Below are positions 17,250-26,451 of a stretch of 64,000 nt of DNA, in pieces. Origin of the DNA: an uncultured Marinicella sp. (GTDB lineage: Bacteria; Pseudomonadota; Gammaproteobacteria; Xanthomonadales; Marinicellaceae); contig CANNAM010000004.1 of the NCBI GenBank assembly GCA_947502595.1, forward strand, positions 124,001 to 188,000, in the 5' to 3' direction. The position numbers were made by a program, and so were the translations under genes. Position 1 is the first letter of the stretch; the number at the start of each line of letters is the position of its first letter. A model generated the notes under the pieces. It made no database searches and was not told where the DNA came from. It saw only the letters and a program-made list of their open reading frames with translations.

Positions 17250-18190
17250 AGGTCATCATCCGCCACTTCAGGATCAGAGGAGAAAATTAAACTGGAAGGG
17301 TTTTTTCTGATTAAATTAGTCGCTTCGTTTAAGTTCATGCTGGCACTTTCTATTTCATTGGTTATGCTGTCTAATTTATTCGACAGTGCTAACATGCTTT
17401 GTGATGCAGTTTTCAGTAGTTTTGCCATGTCGGAGTCATCGGCTGAAATCAAACCCCGTGCATCACTGACCAAACCATTGATGTTGGCTAAGCCCTTGTC
17501 TAATTCTTTGACCGAAGACTGCATTTGATGACTCAAGTTAGCCAAGTTGCCAATAAAGAGATCTATATTTTCGGTATTTTCATTGCTGAGCACTTTGTTG
17601 GCAGACTCCATAAGTAGTTTAAGTTCGCCAGTTGTGGACTCCACATTGCCCATGATGTCAGGCAAGCCTTGATCAATTTGTAAAGTGATGCTGTCCAGTC
17701 TTTCATACAGCATGTCCAACATCGGTTTTATTTTATCCTCAGTGATGTCAGTTATGTTCTCAGAAACACCGCCTAATTGAGCAAATAAATCTGCTGGGGG
17801 CAGGCCAGGGATGGTTTCGCCCGCTTTGAAATATGTGGTTTCATCTCCACCTTTGATGTTGATTGATATATCGCCCAATAAGCCAGCTGAATTAATTTGT
17901 GCACTTGAATCGGTAGGTATTTTCCATTCTTTGTGTACGGTAAAAGTTACTTTAAAATCGACTTTTGATAATTTATATTCGGGTTTGATTGATTCAATTT
18001 GACCAATACGATAGCCCTCAAAATACACAGGCGTGCCAAACCTTAAACCAGTTACGTTGTTGTAGTAACTGTGGTATTCAACGGCATCGGCTTTATTGCC
18101 GGTCATTTTGATCAAGACCCACATAGTGAACACAGAAATCGCTATGGTGAATAGGCCTACCCAAAAATAATTGCTGATGTGTCTTTTCAT
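17246..18190 (-). CDS. MlaD-like MCE domain protein
   Basis: One N-terminal transmembrane helix (about 8-28) anchors the protein. An MCE domain follows (about 40-130), with NNVTGLRFGTPVYFEGYRIG and NSAGLLGDISINIKGG. The long C-terminal part is mostly helical and likely forms the hydrophobic tunnel or needle. At 314 residues it is much longer than E. coli MlaD (183), closer to the MCE proteins that pair with PqiC-like lipoproteins. It should form a hexameric ring binding lipid between the inner-membrane transporter and the periplasm. Its start overlaps the mlaF-like stop. Confidence 0.9.
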   Translation of the reverse strand: MKRHISNYFWVGLFTIAISVFTMWVLIKMTGNKADAVEYHSYYNNVTGLRFGTPVYFEGYRIGQIESIKPEYKLSKVDFKVTFTVHKEWKIPTDSSAQINSAGLLGDISINIKGGDETTYFKAGETIPGLPPADLFAQLGGVSENITDITEDKIKPMLDMLYERLDSITLQIDQGLPDIMGNVESTTGELKLLMESANKVLSNENTENIDLFIGNLANLSHQMQSSVKELDKGLANINGLVSDARGLISADDSDMAKLLKTASQSMLALSNKLDSITNEIESASMNLNEATNLIRKNPSSLIFSSDPEVADDDL

Positions 18191-19047
18191 GAGAGTGTGT
18201 AATTTTCCTGTGTCAGTCTTCTGAGGTATTCAGTTGGGTTTAATTTATCATGTCTTGAGCGGCGTTGCAGTAAATCCATCACCCGTTTGTTTGTTGACCG
18301 TTTGATTTCTTCAACAGTACCAGTGATCAGGTTTTTGCCATTATCTAGTACAGTAATCCGATCTGCAATTTTAAATGCACTGTCTAATTCATGAGTGACC
18401 ACCACCATGCTCATGCCCATGGTATCGCGCAGTGACAGGATAAGGTCGTCAATTTCTGATGCCACTACTGGGTCTAAACCAGCAGAGGGCTCATCAAAGA
18501 ACAATAGTTTCGGGTCCATCACAATGGAACGTGCCAAAGCCGCACGTTTTATCATGCCACCTGATAATTGAGCCGGCATTAATTTGTGGAAGCCACCCAA
18601 GTTCACCACTTCAAGTTTCATTCTTGAGATGATGCGTATGGTGTTTTCATCCAAGTCAGTGAGTTCGCGCAGTGGTAAGGCCACATTGTCACCGACTGAC
18701 ATTGATGAAAATAAGGCGCCACTTTGGAATGAAACTCCGATGTCTTGTTTGAGGTTCAAGTGGTCATTGAAACTGATTTTTTGTAGGTCTTTGCCGAGCA
18801 ATTTAATTTCACCAGCTGTTGGTTGATAAAGACCCAACATATACCACAGCAGGGTTGATTTACCAGAACCACTGCCTCCCATTACCACCCTGATTTCGCC
18901 TTTTTTAACTTCGAAATCGACTCCATCTAAAATTTTTCTCTGCCCGTAATGTGTCACCAGTCCTTTGACTTCAATGACGTTCTCATGCTCGTTTATCTGA
19001 GAGCGAGGTTGTTGTTTGCTTGTGTGCTTTGTTTCAGTCGTACTCAT
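18187..19047 (-). CDS. MlaF-like ABC transporter ATPase
   Basis: A complete ABC ATPase of 286 residues, with Walker A GGSGSGKST, signature LSGGMIKRAALARS, Walker B LLFFDEPSAGLDP and the H-loop VVTHELDS. The GGM form of the signature is typical of MlaF/Ttg2A. It powers lipid movement by the MlaE-like permease. A hydrophilic N-terminal extension of about 20 residues precedes the domain. It lies 7 bp after mlaE and overlaps mlaD by four bases. Confidence 0.93.
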   Translation of the reverse strand: MSTTETKHTSKQQPRSQINEHENVIEVKGLVTHYGQRKILDGVDFEVKKGEIRVVMGGSGSGKSTLLWYMLGLYQPTAGEIKLLGKDLQKISFNDHLNLKQDIGVSFQSGALFSSMSVGDNVALPLRELTDLDENTIRIISRMKLEVVNLGGFHKLMPAQLSGGMIKRAALARSIVMDPKLLFFDEPSAGLDPVVASEIDDLILSLRDTMGMSMVVVTHELDSAFKIADRITVLDNGKNLITGTVEEIKRSTNKRVMDLLQRRSRHDKLNPTEYLRRLTQENYTLS

Positions 19048-19054
19048 GATGACA

Positions 19055-19861
19055 TCACTTGGTTAAGAAATAGCTGGCAATCATGTCGGCCAAGACAATG
19101 AATGAGATGGACACGACCACTGCAGTGGTGGTGGCTTTGCCCACACCTTCAGCACCGCCGGTGACATGGAAACCAGTGGTAGCACCGACCAAGACAATGA
19201 TGATGCCGAATACCACGCTTTTAACCAAACCTTGCATGACATCGCCAATCACCAATACATTAAAAGACTCCAGCATGTATGCACTGATGCTGATGTCTAA
19301 ATCATGGACACTGAAAATGGCCCCGCCAAAGATGGCCAGTACATCGGCACTGATAACCAACAATGGCATAGAAATAATCAGCCCCAATAATGGTGGCAAC
19401 ACCAAATAACGCACCGGTACCACGCCAATCACCTTCAGCGCATCTATTTCTTGTGAAACCACCTGAGAGCCGATGCGTGCTGCAATGGCAGCGCCTGAAC
19501 GACCAGCAACAATGATGCCTGTAATTAATGGGGAGAATTCACGGGTGACGGATTTGGCAATGGCCAATAAGACCTGCGATTGTGCGCCAAAATCAGATAA
19601 GGCGTAAAGTAACTGGATGGATAACATCATGCCAACCACAAAGGCCAAAGCCATAACTATCGGTAAAGCATCAAAGCCGTTGACCCTGATTTGTTCCACC
19701 ACTTGTCTGAGCCTGACTTTTTGTTTGTATTTGCGGCCTACGAACAGCCAGTAAAAGCTGTCCCAAAATAAACGCATGGCATAACCGATGCGTTCAATGG
19801 CCTGATAGGCCCACATCCCTATACTTTCAATTTTGGCAACCAAGCTTTTAGTCAATGTCAA
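19055..19861 (-). CDS. MlaE-like ABC transporter permease
   Basis: A 268-residue permease of the MlaE/YrbE family with about five membrane segments. The conserved cytoplasmic elbow region GRSGAAIAARIGSQ and VSQEIDALKVIGVVPVRYLV are clear family marks. It moves phospholipid across or out of the inner membrane with the MlaF-like ATPase. The start overlaps the STAS gene stop by 14 bp. In gene order (STAS, E, F, D, lipoprotein) this set differs from E. coli mlaFEDCB. Confidence 0.93.
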   Translation of the reverse strand: MTLTKSLVAKIESIGMWAYQAIERIGYAMRLFWDSFYWLFVGRKYKQKVRLRQVVEQIRVNGFDALPIVMALAFVVGMMLSIQLLYALSDFGAQSQVLLAIAKSVTREFSPLITGIIVAGRSGAAIAARIGSQVVSQEIDALKVIGVVPVRYLVLPPLLGLIISMPLLVISADVLAIFGGAIFSVHDLDISISAYMLESFNVLVIGDVMQGLVKSVVFGIIIVLVGATTGFHVTGGAEGVGKATTTAVVVSISFIVLADMIASYFLTK

Positions 19862-20153
19862 ACACCTGATCTAAGCGTGCCAGCTCAAGAATACTCCTGA
19901 CATGACTGCTGAGGTTGGTTAAACTGAATTTTCGTCCATTGCTGTTGGCAAACTGTAAACCTTCAACCATGGCTGCAATTCCAGATGAATCAATGTATTC
20001 CACTGCTGATAAATCCACTTTAACTTCTGGAGTGGTTTTCAAGGCGGCCAATATAGTTTTTCGCACTTCGGCTGAGTTGGCCAAATCAACTTCGCCACTG
20101 ATGAAAACAGTGGTCAATGAGTCTGATTTTTCAAAACGGATAAAGTCTGTCAT
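19848..20153 (-). CDS. STAS domain protein (MlaB-like)
   Basis: A 101-residue single-domain STAS protein with the core motif VEYIDSSGIAAMVEGL, whose serine is the position phosphorylated in anti-sigma factor antagonists. Beside MlaE/MlaF genes such proteins are MlaB-type subunits that bind the ATPase and regulate it. The start overlaps the cyclophilin stop by four bases and the end overlaps mlaE by 14 bp, so the five transport genes are tightly coupled. Confidence 0.88.
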   Translation of the reverse strand: MTDFIRFEKSDSLTTVFISGEVDLANSAEVRKTILAALKTTPEVKVDLSAVEYIDSSGIAAMVEGLQFANSNGRKFSLTNLSSHVRSILELARLDQVFDID

Positions 20154-20743
20154 TGGTTTAACCTCACACTGATGATTTGAATGGGCTTTAATGGCACATC
20201 CTTGGCTTCTAATTGTGGGCTGAAAGTTGTTGTGCTTTGGCCCATTTGATCAATCACCTCCATGCCTGAAACCACATAGCCAAATACAGTATAGCCCCAC
20301 GATTTTTTATTCGGGTCTAAATTGTGATTGTCCTTTAGGTTGATGTAAAAACTGCTTTCTGCAGAATGAGGGTCTTCGTACCTGGCCATGGCCAAGGTAC
20401 CACGGTCATTGCTTAAACCATTGCCTGACTCATTGAATAACTTGCCACAGCTTGTTACTGGTGACAGGTCTGATTTAAACGCCCCAGTTTGAACCACATA
20501 GTCGGCAACCACACGATGTACGATGTTGTCATCATAAGCTTGTTGGGTCACCAAGTGCAGAAAGTGATTCACGGTTAAGGGGGCACGGCGACGGTCCAGC
20601 TCTATCACCACCTCACCGAGGTTGGTGTGTAGGGTTAATTCTGGATACATCACATCTGGATAGGCCGGTTCTGTAGGACAGGCCGCTGATAATTGTGCTG
20701 CGAATCCGCTGAAGCTGAGTATAAATATTAGGTTGAATTTCAT
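20150..20743 (-). CDS. Periplasmic cyclophilin-type peptidyl-prolyl isomerase
   Basis: From the ATG at 20743 the 197-residue product has a signal peptide, MKFNLIFILSFSGFA, cleaved near LSAA. The track start is an upstream TTG that only adds eight residues before the signal. The cyclophilin domain shows LGEVVIELDRRRAPLTVNHFL, the active-site region FHRV-like NIVHRVVADYVVQTG and SSFYINLKDN. It should catalyse Xaa-Pro isomerisation in the periplasm, like PpiA. It is the first gene before the STAS-MlaE-F-D set and overlaps it. Confidence 0.9.
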   Translation of the reverse strand: MKFNLIFILSFSGFAAQLSAACPTEPAYPDVMYPELTLHTNLGEVVIELDRRRAPLTVNHFLHLVTQQAYDDNIVHRVVADYVVQTGAFKSDLSPVTSCGKLFNESGNGLSNDRGTLAMARYEDPHSAESSFYINLKDNHNLDPNKKSWGYTVFGYVVSGMEVIDQMGQSTTTFSPQLEAKDVPLKPIQIISVRLNQ

Positions 20744-20820
20744 GGGGTCAATCAGTATACGCTGCAATTATTTTACCCAAGCTGAGGCCTTATTGATATA
20801 GCTAGCAACAATATTCGGGC

Positions 20821-20844
20821 AATGGTGCCAATGAAGACACCATT
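20821..20844 (-). terminator. Possible hairpin after valS
   Basis: AATGGTG and CACCATT form a 7-bp stem with a 10-nt loop, 10 bp after the valS stop on the minus strand. No T-run follows, so termination is uncertain. Confidence 0.3.
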
Positions 20845-20854
20845 TATCGTACTG

Positions 20855-23638
20855 TTACAGTTTGTTGAGCTTGTCTAATTGTTCCTCTAATTCACTCAAG
20901 ATGGTTTGGTTGGCTTGCAGTTTATCTTGTTCTGCAGCAACCAAATGAGCCGGCGCTTTGTTGACAAACTTGTCATTATTAAGTTTGCCCGTCGCTCGCT
21001 GAATCTCTTGTTTGATTTTGTCAATTTGCTTATTGATGCGTTGGCTTTCTTCGGCTTTATCAATCAATCCAGCCAATGGAATCAAAATCTTCATCTCACC
21101 CAGCAGTGCAGTGGCAGATGCGGGTTCAGTTTGTTCGTCTGTAAGCAGATCAATGGCTGATAATCGAGCCATGGTTTTAACCAACTGTTGGTTGTTCTGC
21201 AAATAGAGCTGATCAGTTGCATTGGCTTGTGCCAGCAGTACATCAAGTTTTTTCGATGGTGGGATGTTCATTTCCCCGCGAATTTGGCGCACCGCTAAAG
21301 TAAGGCCTTTGACCCAAGTGATTTCTGCTTCAGCAGCTGGGTTGAGTAATGTGTCATCACTGTCAGGGAAGCTGCTGATCATGATTGATTCAGGGCTTAA
21401 GTCCAGTTTTTCTTTTACCGCTTGCCAGATTTCTTCGGTTACAAATGGCATGATGGGGTGCAACAAGCGCAGGGCTTGGTCCAAGACATACAATAAAGTG
21501 CCTTGTAGCTGGCTTTTGTGCTCGGTTTTCAATAAAGGCTTGGAAAGCTCCAAGAACCAATCACAGTATTCATTCCAGAAAAAGTCATAAATGGCATGGC
21601 TGGCTAAATCCAAGCGGTAACGATCCATGTGTTTGCGGTATTCGGCGATGCAATTTTGTAGTCTAGATACAATCCATAATTCAACGGTTGAGGCATTGTC
21701 TAGATTGAATTTTGTGGGAATGTAATCTTCGGTGTTCATGAACACGAAACGTGAGGCATTGAAGATTTTATTGCAGAAGTTGCGGTAGCCTTCAACTCGG
21801 CCCATGTCAAAATTGATGTCACGACCGGTACTGGCTAAAGAGGCAAAGGTAAAGCGCATGGCATCACAGCCATAAGCTTTTATGCCTTCTGGGAATTCAG
21901 CTTTGGTGGCCTTTTCAATTTGGGCCACCTTTTTTGGCTGGTCCTGCATCAAGCCTTGGGTTCTCTTGGCCAACAAGTCTGTCAGGCTGATGCCGTCAAT
22001 CAGATCAATGGGGTCGAGTACATTGCCTTTGGATTTGGACATTTTTTGGCCGTTGGAATCACGCACCAATCCATGGATATACACTTCTTTGAACGGGATG
22101 TTATCCATGAACTTAATGCCCATCATGATCATTCTGGCCACCCAGAAGAAGATGATGTCAAAGCCAGTGACCAAAACATTGGTGGGGTAATAGGTTTGTA
22201 ATTCTTTGGAGTTTTCTGGCCAGTCCAAGGTGGCAAAAGGCCAGAGGGCCGATGAAAACCAAGTGTCCAGAACATCATTGTCTTGGCGTAACTTGAGGTC
22301 TGCTGATAAATTGTTTCGAGCACGGGCATCGGCTTCATCAAGGCCCACATATATATTGTCCTGCTCATCGTACCAAGCTGGGATGCGGTGTCCCCACCAC
22401 AGTTGACGAGAAATACACCAATCTTGGATGTCATTCATCCAAGCATAGTAAGTGTTTTTCCAATTGTCTGGGACGAATTTGATGTCGCCATTATCGACCG
22501 CTTCGATGGCCGGTTTGGCCAAGGTTTTGGCATCAACATACCATTGGTTGGTTAACATCGGTTCAATCACGTCACCTGAGCGATCGCCTCGAGGCACCAT
22601 TAGGGTGTGTGGTTTGATTTCAACCAATAAGCCCAGTCGTTCCATCTCAGCCACCACTGCTTTACGGGCTGCATACCTAGATAAGCCCTGGTAGGCTTCC
22701 GGTGCATTTTTATTGATGGTGGCATCAAAATTCAGTACATTCAGTAACGGCAGGTCATGGCGTTGGCCCACTTGGTAATCATTGAAATCGTGGGCTGGGG
22801 TGATTTTTACACAACCGGTGCCTTTCTCAGGATCGGCATGTTCATCACCGACAATAGGAATTAAACGACCACAAATGGGCAACAACACCTGCTGACCAAT
22901 CAGGTGTTTGAATCGATCGTCATCAGGGTTAACTGCTACAGCAGTATCGCCCAATAAAGTTTCAGGACGTGTGGTGGCAATGGTCAGAGATAAATCAGTG
23001 GCTTGGCCATTTTCATCTGCAACAGGGTAATTAAAGTGCCACATAAAGCCACTTTCTTCAACCGACTCAACTTCCAAGTCGCTCAAAGCTGTGTTTAAAG
23101 TAGGGTCCCAGTTCACCAACCTTTGTCCACGGTAAATCAGACCTTCTTCATGCAAATCCACAAACACTTTCATCACTGCGGCTGACAAACCCTCGTCCAT
23201 AGTGAAGCGTTGTCTGGACCAGTCAGGTGAAGCGCCTATGCGCCGCAATTGATTGGTGATGGTGTTGCCTGATTGTTCTTTCCACTGCCAAACTTTATCT
23301 ACAAAAGCTTCACGACCCAGCTCAACCCTTGATGTGCCTTGGGCGTTCAATTGGCGCTCGACCACCATTTGGGTGGCAATACCTGCATGGTCCGTACCTG
23401 GCTGCCACAAGGTGTTCTTGCCTTGCATGCGGTGGTAGCGAATCAGGGTGTCCATAATGGTGTCCTGAAATGCATGGCCCATATGCAAAGTGCCGGTTAC
23501 ATTCGGCGGTGGGATCATGATGCAATAGGTTTCGTCACTGTCGGTGTTACCGGTGGCTCCAGCTTTAAAGTATCCGTGCTGTTCCCAGGTCTTATACCAT
23601 TTGCTTTCAATCTGAGTTGGGTCGTATTTTTCAATCAT
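20855..23638 (-). CDS. valS: Valyl-tRNA synthetase
   Basis: A class I synthetase of 927 residues (E. coli 951). It carries the HIGH-type motif in PPPNVTGTLHMGHAF, the KMSKS motif in GQKMSKSKGNV, an editing (CP1) domain and the C-terminal coiled coil (about 860-927) that grips tRNA. It charges tRNA-Val. It lies 19 bp after pepA, the usual gammaproteobacterial partner, but holC, which commonly sits between them, is missing. Confidence 0.98.
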   Translation of the reverse strand: MIEKYDPTQIESKWYKTWEQHGYFKAGATGNTDSDETYCIMIPPPNVTGTLHMGHAFQDTIMDTLIRYHRMQGKNTLWQPGTDHAGIATQMVVERQLNAQGTSRVELGREAFVDKVWQWKEQSGNTITNQLRRIGASPDWSRQRFTMDEGLSAAVMKVFVDLHEEGLIYRGQRLVNWDPTLNTALSDLEVESVEESGFMWHFNYPVADENGQATDLSLTIATTRPETLLGDTAVAVNPDDDRFKHLIGQQVLLPICGRLIPIVGDEHADPEKGTGCVKITPAHDFNDYQVGQRHDLPLLNVLNFDATINKNAPEAYQGLSRYAARKAVVAEMERLGLLVEIKPHTLMVPRGDRSGDVIEPMLTNQWYVDAKTLAKPAIEAVDNGDIKFVPDNWKNTYYAWMNDIQDWCISRQLWWGHRIPAWYDEQDNIYVGLDEADARARNNLSADLKLRQDNDVLDTWFSSALWPFATLDWPENSKELQTYYPTNVLVTGFDIIFFWVARMIMMGIKFMDNIPFKEVYIHGLVRDSNGQKMSKSKGNVLDPIDLIDGISLTDLLAKRTQGLMQDQPKKVAQIEKATKAEFPEGIKAYGCDAMRFTFASLASTGRDINFDMGRVEGYRNFCNKIFNASRFVFMNTEDYIPTKFNLDNASTVELWIVSRLQNCIAEYRKHMDRYRLDLASHAIYDFFWNEYCDWFLELSKPLLKTEHKSQLQGTLLYVLDQALRLLHPIMPFVTEEIWQAVKEKLDLSPESIMISSFPDSDDTLLNPAAEAEITWVKGLTLAVRQIRGEMNIPPSKKLDVLLAQANATDQLYLQNNQQLVKTMARLSAIDLLTDEQTEPASATALLGEMKILIPLAGLIDKAEESQRINKQIDKIKQEIQRATGKLNNDKFVNKAPAHLVAAEQDKLQANQTILSELEEQLDKLNKL

Positions 23639-23657
23639 GCTTGTCAGTGGCGGTTAG

Positions 23658-25124
23658 TTATTTCTGGCTTTCGTTGATGAGGTATTGAACCAACATGGCT
23701 ACAGGTCGACCAGTAGCACCGTCTTTTTTGTTGTTCCAAGCGGTGCCAGCAATGTCGATGTGGGCCCATTTCTGTCCGTCAGTAAAACGTGACAAGAAAC
23801 AACCGGCGGTGATGGTGCCAGCTGGAAAGCCGCCAATGTTTTGCATGTCTGCAAAAGTGGTGTCGATTTGTTTTTGGTACTCATCCCAAAGTGGTAACTC
23901 CCAAACCCGATCGTGGGACTGTAAGCCAGCGGTTTTTAAATCATCAAATAGTCCATCTGTTTTGGTCATCACTGCCGAAGCTTGGTGTCCCAGAGCAACC
24001 ACACAAGCGCCAGTCAAGGTGGCGAAATCAAGTACCACAGAAGGTTTGAATTCTTGTGAATAAGTTAAGGTGTCACACAAAATCATGCGGCCTTCTGCGT
24101 CGGTGTTTAAAACTTCAATGGTTTTGCCTGAATAGGAAGTGATGACATCACCGGGGCGGTAAGCCTTGCCATCAGGCATGTTTTCAACCGCCGGTACAAA
24201 AGTCATTAAGTTGATTGGTAAGCCCAATTCAACAGCAGCAACAAATCCACCGATCACAGTGGCCGCACCACACATGTCATATTTCATTTCGTCCATGTTA
24301 GGACCTGGTTTCAATGAGATTCCGCCGGTGTCGAAAGTGATGCCTTTACCAACCAAAGCGATTGGCGCTTGGTCTTTGTCTGCGCCGTTGTATTTCAGTA
24401 CCACCATTTTAGGTTTGTTGGCACTGCCTTGACCTACGGCCAATAAAGCGCCCATGCCCATTTTTTTCATTTGTTTGTGGTTCAATACATTGATTTCACA
24501 GTTTCTGTTTTTTTCAGCTATCTTGGTGGCATAGCTGGCAATGTATTTGGGATTACACACATTGGGTGGGTAGTTGCCCAAGTGTCTGGCTGCGCTGACA
24601 CCGGCAGCCATGGCTTTGGCGTGTTTGAAAGCTTCTTTTTGTGTGTCATCGACTGCCAACTCCATTTCTTTCAGGCTGTGTTTATTGTCTTTTTTGTAAG
24701 ACTTGGTGTCTTCGTAGCGGTATTCGGCATGTGCTGAAGCCAAAGTCACTAGTTTAATCGCTTGTTCAGCATCGATGTTTTTACTGTCACACATGGCCAA
24801 ATAGTTGGCCACTGTTTGACTTCTTGATTTAGCGGCTGCTTGAATCACTTGGTGGGTGTTTTCATACAAGGCTGTGGCGGTTAGTTTGTCGGCCTTGCCT
24901 AAACCCAATACTGTAATAACTTGTCCATTAGGGTTGTAAATATTTTGTGTTTGTCCTGCTTGTCCGGTGAAATCTTTGTTGCTGAGTCTGGCAGCAAACT
25001 GGTCTTTGACATCGGAGCCTAGTTGGTCAATCCATTGGTTTTCTGTTTGACCTTTAAAATGGCCAATGATGATTTGATCGGCTTGGCTATCAATAACTGC
25101 TTGTTGGGTAGATTTTATTTTCAT
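23658..25124 (-). CDS. pepA: Leucyl aminopeptidase PepA (M17)
   Basis: An M17 metallopeptidase of 488 residues. The catalytic C-terminal half shows VGKGITFDTGGISLKPG and the diagnostic NTDAEGRMILCDTL, which ligate the two metal ions. It trims N-terminal residues from peptides in the cytosol. In E. coli PepA also binds DNA in Xer recombination. The N-terminal domain here runs about 170 residues. AGGAGC lies ten bases or so before the start. It is followed by valS and is divergent from lptF. Confidence 0.95.
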   Translation of the reverse strand: MKIKSTQQAVIDSQADQIIIGHFKGQTENQWIDQLGSDVKDQFAARLSNKDFTGQAGQTQNIYNPNGQVITVLGLGKADKLTATALYENTHQVIQAAAKSRSQTVANYLAMCDSKNIDAEQAIKLVTLASAHAEYRYEDTKSYKKDNKHSLKEMELAVDDTQKEAFKHAKAMAAGVSAARHLGNYPPNVCNPKYIASYATKIAEKNRNCEINVLNHKQMKKMGMGALLAVGQGSANKPKMVVLKYNGADKDQAPIALVGKGITFDTGGISLKPGPNMDEMKYDMCGAATVIGGFVAAVELGLPINLMTFVPAVENMPDGKAYRPGDVITSYSGKTIEVLNTDAEGRMILCDTLTYSQEFKPSVVLDFATLTGACVVALGHQASAVMTKTDGLFDDLKTAGLQSHDRVWELPLWDEYQKQIDTTFADMQNIGGFPAGTITAGCFLSRFTDGQKWAHIDIAGTAWNNKKDGATGRPVAMLVQYLINESQK

Positions 25125-25309
25125 GTGGGGCTCCTAAGTTGAACAGGGTGGACATTTTAATCAACCTGAGACTTATAAACCAGTGCTAATTACTATTAGC
25201 TGTCAATGAATCAAGGGCAGTAATCAGTTAATCAGCTGTTATTTTTCTGCAGTGATCACCTCTGGTGTATTAAGACAGCGCCTTAATATTCTGAAGGGCG
25301 ATTAATATC

Positions 25310-25318
25310 TGCTAAAAT
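25310..25318 (+). promoter_or_regulatory. Possible extended -10 promoter of lptFG
   Basis: TGCTAAAAT matches an extended -10 element (TGnTATAAT), 26 bp before the lptF start. The -35 position holds only TTCTGA, which an extended -10 promoter can tolerate. Confidence 0.4.
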
Positions 25319-25344
25319 GTGCGCTTCGTGATTGTTTTGACCTT

Positions 25345-26451
25345 ATGAATATATTAGCCACTTACCTCAGAAAACAAACCATCAAAACATCGATGGTGGT
25401 GCTTTTGCTGTTGTTTTTATTGATGGTAGGCACCTTGTTCACCTCTACTTTGCGGGCCATAGCGCGTGGCATTTTACCGCCAGAACTGTTGTTTATAGAA
25501 TTGAGCTTGCGTTCGGTGGATGTGCTGGCAATACTGATTCCCTTGTCGTTTTATTTGGGGGTGTTGGTTGCCTTGAGCCAAATGTACCGCAACCAAGAAG
25601 CGGTGATGATGCATGCCATGGGTTGGTCAAGTAAAGACATCTTGCGTGCTCTGATGCCTTTGGTGTGGGTGGTGTTTGTCTTGATGTTGTTGATTTCATT
25701 GGTGATTGCGCCTCAAGCCGCAAAGCTTTCTAAAGAGTTAACCACCCAGGCCAATGACAACATTTCTTTGATGGGTTTAACCGAGGGAAAGTTTCAAAAG
25801 TTCTTTTCCAGCGAGGGGGTGATTTTTGTTGAAAAAATAGATGTGGAAAATCAACGGGTAGAAAACGTCTTTGCCAACTTGTACCATCCAAATAGGATTG
25901 ATACCCTGACCGCTGAGTACGGTCATCAGTTTGAAGAAAACGGTCAGAAGTACGTGGCCTTGTTCAACGGATTCCGGAATGAAGGCAAGCCAGGTTCGAA
26001 TGCCTACCAAATGATGCAGTTCGAACGCAACGACATAAAGTTACCTGATTTGGATGATGAAATTGCTGATTTAGACGAAAAGTCCAAACCCACTTGGGAG
26101 CTATTGGATTCAGGTGATTTGACAGAACAAGCCCAGTTGCACTGGCGTTTAAGTCCAGCGTTCTCATTGTTGGCATTATTTGTGTTGGCTGTGTCGCTGG
26201 CCAAGACTTCACACCGCGAAGCTAAATTCATCAATATAGTGGTGGGTATTTTGGCCTACGCATTCATGGTTAACTTATTAACCATCGGACACTCATTGTT
26301 AGAGAAAGGCGATTTGCCCATGCAATTGGGTTTATGGTGGGTGTACCTTATTATACTTGGCTATGCTATTTGGCGGTTGTATAAAGCCGATGGGCCCAAG
26401 GTGGGGTTAAATCATTTGTCGAACAAGGCAAAGGTGGCAAAGTTGTCATGA
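25345..26451 (+). CDS. lptF: LptF, LPS export ABC transporter permease
   Basis: A YjgP/YjgQ family permease of 368 residues, with three N-terminal and three C-terminal membrane segments around a periplasmic beta-jellyroll domain. The first segment (VVLLLLFLLMVGTLF) and the loop GILPPELLFIEL are characteristic. With LptG and LptB it extracts LPS from the inner membrane and pushes it along the Lpt bridge. It is divergent from pepA, as in E. coli, and overlaps lptG by four bases. Confidence 0.95.
   Translation: MNILATYLRKQTIKTSMVVLLLLFLLMVGTLFTSTLRAIARGILPPELLFIELSLRSVDVLAILIPLSFYLGVLVALSQMYRNQEAVMMHAMGWSSKDILRALMPLVWVVFVLMLLISLVIAPQAAKLSKELTTQANDNISLMGLTEGKFQKFFSSEGVIFVEKIDVENQRVENVFANLYHPNRIDTLTAEYGHQFEENGQKYVALFNGFRNEGKPGSNAYQMMQFERNDIKLPDLDDEIADLDEKSKPTWELLDSGDLTEQAQLHWRLSPAFSLLALFVLAVSLAKTSHREAKFINIVVGILAYAFMVNLLTIGHSLLEKGDLPMQLGLWWVYLIILGYAIWRLYKADGPKVGLNHLSNKAKVAKLS

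Noticed and set aside
22129-22434. 101-residue minus-strand ORF and plus-strand ORFs within valS
   Set aside because: Other-frame shadows of valyl-tRNA synthetase.
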